Positions 6,024 through 7,180 of a DNA stretch of 7,180 nucleotides are shown here, in pieces. Both the position numbers and the translations under genes were made by a program. Source of the stretch: Betaproteobacteria bacterium (GTDB lineage Bacteria; Pseudomonadota; Gammaproteobacteria; Burkholderiales; Nitrosomonadaceae); the NCBI GenBank assembly GCA_022601315.1, contig JAHZIU010000325.1, positions 1-7,180 on the forward strand. Direction: 5' to 3'. The notes under the pieces are model-generated. The model did no database searches. It was not told the DNA's origin and saw only the letters and a program-made list of their open reading frames with translations. Position 1 is the first letter of the stretch. Each line of letters opens with the position of its first letter.

Positions 6024-6722
6024 ATGCAAATAGTTGAAGAAGGGATACATAGCAAAGCGTTGCTTCGCTTAATGCACTTATCCAGCCCCTCATTACCCAT
6101 TGGTGCGTATACATACTCACAAGGACTTGAAGCCGCTATTGACTGCGGTCAGGTTACCGATGAAAAGACAGCTGGCGCCTGGATTGCCGATGCACTCACT
6201 GTTGTCGCTGACTTTGAAGCGCCTATTGTATGGCGATTACTGCAAGCTTTTGCAGCACGGGACGCAGATCAAGTCACCTACTGGACGGATAATTTTATTG
6301 GGGCTCGCGATACCACAGAATTTCGTGCAGAGACCATTCAAATGGGCTACTCACTGAGTAAACTGATTGCGGAACTGAATATTGCAGACGAATCGTTAGT
6401 AAAAATACTCGAGACACAAGAAGAAGTGCCTTTACCAACTGCATTCGCATGCGCTGCAGTCGCGTTAGCCGTACCCGCACAATCAGCAATGCTGGCAAAC
6501 TTATATGCCATGGTTGAAAACCAAGTATTGGCCTGCCTTAAATCAGTTCCATTGGGGCAAGTTGCCGGACAACGGTTATTACTCTCTTTACATTCGAATA
6601 TTGAAGCGGCCGCGCACCGCGCACAACAGCTGGAAGATGACGAGCTGTCCAACTGGGCGCCGGGTTTGTCCGTGTTGTCGATGCAGCATGAAGTGCAATA
6701 CAGTCGAATATATCGTTCTTGA
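6024..6722 (+). CDS. ureF: Urease accessory protein UreF
   Basis: All-helical cytoplasmic chaperone that bridges UreD and the GTPase UreG and controls nickel transfer to urease. The 232 residues fit the usual length of about 220-240. Family motifs are SSPSLPIGAYTYSQGLE (20-36), RDTTEFRAETIQMGYSL (95-111), ENQVLACLKSVPLGQVAGQR (165-184) and, at the end, APGLSVLSMQHEVQYSRIYRS (212-232); the C-terminal tail is the part that contacts UreD in the Helicobacter complex. AGGAAG (6009-6014) is a moderate SD, 9 nt before the ATG. The start also forms a TAATG overlap with an upstream 11-codon reading frame that has no SD of its own. UreF directly follows the ureC gap, so UreE is not encoded in its usual place. 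ureG starts 99 bp later. Confidence 0.97.
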   Translation: MQIVEEGIHSKALLRLMHLSSPSLPIGAYTYSQGLEAAIDCGQVTDEKTAGAWIADALTVVADFEAPIVWRLLQAFAARDADQVTYWTDNFIGARDTTEFRAETIQMGYSLSKLIAELNIADESLVKILETQEEVPLPTAFACAAVALAVPAQSAMLANLYAMVENQVLACLKSVPLGQVAGQRLLLSLHSNIEAAAHRAQQLEDDELSNWAPGLSVLSMQHEVQYSRIYRS

Positions 6723-6753
6723 TTGACTCAGGAATGGTTGTAGCAGAGCGGGC

Positions 6754-6782
6754 TTGTAGCAGCAGGAACATGCCTGTATAAC
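6754..6782 (+). promoter_or_regulatory. Weak candidate promoter for ureG
   Basis: TTGTAG (6754-6759), a 17-bp spacer and TATAAC (6777-6782; five of six bases of the -10 consensus) lie 40 bp before the ureG ATG. TTGTAGCAG occurs twice 16 bp apart here (6738-6746 and 6754-6762). The 99-bp ureF-ureG gap is long for one operon, which gives some room for an internal promoter. Confidence 0.25.
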
Positions 6783-6821
6783 AAGTCGATTTAGAATAAC
6801 TATCATAATAGAAAAAATAAA

Positions 6822-7180
6822 ATGAGTAAAACATCCAATCCACTACGAGTAGGTATCGGCGGTCCGGTCGGATCAGGAAAAACAGCATTATGTGAAGTGT
6901 TGAGCAAGAAGATGCGCGATCACTATGACATGGCGGTTATTACCAATGACATTTATACCAAAGAAGACATGGAAATCCTGATGCGGGCAGAAGCATTACC
7001 TTCAGAACGTCTGATGGGTGTCGAAACTGGTGGCTGTCCACATACCGCGATTAGAGAAGATGCCTCTATTAATTTGGAAGCCATCTCACGGATGAGTGCA
7101 GACTTTCCGGATCTTGACTTGATTTTAATTGAATCAGGTGGTGACAACTTAGCCTCGACATTTAGTCCTGAGCTATCTGA
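6822..7180 (+). CDS. ureG: Urease accessory GTPase UreG, N-terminal part
   Basis: SIMIBI-class GTPase whose GTP hydrolysis drives nickel delivery to apo-urease. The reading frame runs from ATG at 6822 off the window edge, giving 119 of the usual roughly 200-210 residues. Visible motifs are the P-loop GPVGSGKT (14-21), [11 protein letters not shown] (41-51), the [18 protein letters not shown] block with the nickel-binding Cys72-Pro-His74 (65-82), and [19 protein letters not shown] (100-118). The first ten residues ([10 protein letters not shown]) contain no His-rich extension such as some UreG proteins carry where UreE is lacking. No SD is seen before the ATG, only A-rich sequence, as for ureD. 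An in-frame ATG inside the P-loop region is absent, so the start is reasonably sure. Confidence 0.96.
   Translation, partial: MSKTSNPLRVGIGGPVGSGKTALCEVLSKKMRDHYDMAVITNDIYTKEDMEILMRAEALPSERLMGVETGGCPHTAIREDASINLEAISRMSADFPDLDLILIESGGDNLASTFSPELS

Noticed and set aside
5989..6024. 11-codon frame whose TAA overlaps the ureF ATG
   Set aside because: The TAATG overlap hints at translational coupling, but it lacks an SD and ureF has its own; too short to support.
6538..6888. Minus-strand frames opposite ureF and ureG
   Set aside because: They cross two conserved genes and the gap between them, with no SD or motif.

Overview
The window is a urease locus from a Gram-negative bacterium. An outer-membrane porin, Shine-Dalgarno (SD) sites of the proteobacterial type and the gene order ureD-ureA-ureB-ureC-ureF-ureG all point to a proteobacterium of moderate to low GC. 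A ureD-first cluster beside a porin fits ammonia-oxidising or methylotrophic beta/gammaproteobacteria, but the sequence alone does not fix the genus. All real genes lie on the + strand. No convincing minus-strand gene, tRNA, rRNA, CRISPR array or insertion sequence was seen.

Layout. Positions 1-435 hold the C-terminal part of an ABC-3 family metal-transporter permease, cut by the window edge and ending in a His-rich cytoplasmic tail. Positions 436-692 form a leader region with a 20-bp-spaced direct repeat and an AT hairpin that carries the SD in its loop. Positions 693-2024 encode a 443-residue outer-membrane porin, closed by a strong intrinsic terminator at 2107-2149. Positions 2150-2391 are a very AT-rich leader with three T7 tracts, a possible 22-codon Phe-rich leader peptide and an 18-bp palindrome. 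The urease cluster follows: ureD (2392-3333), ureA (3436-3738), ureB (3758-4072) and ureC (4114-5820), then a 203-bp gap with two back-to-back hairpins, then ureF (6024-6722) and the first 119 codons of ureG (6822 to the edge).

How the genes work together. UreA, UreB and UreC form the nickel urease, and all active-site residues are present in UreC. UreD, UreF and UreG are the chaperones that deliver nickel and CO2 to the apo-enzyme. The porin could admit urea or other small solutes through the outer membrane, and the permease could bring in a transition metal; both substrate assignments are inference. No inner-membrane urea transporter is visible.

The main departures from a textbook cluster are: ureE, usual between ureC and ureF, is missing there; ureD and ureG have no SD while their neighbours have good ones; and the ureD leader carries a Phe-rich mini-ORF resembling attenuator leader peptides. 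I found no clearly new biological system. The unexplained signals are mostly regulatory.
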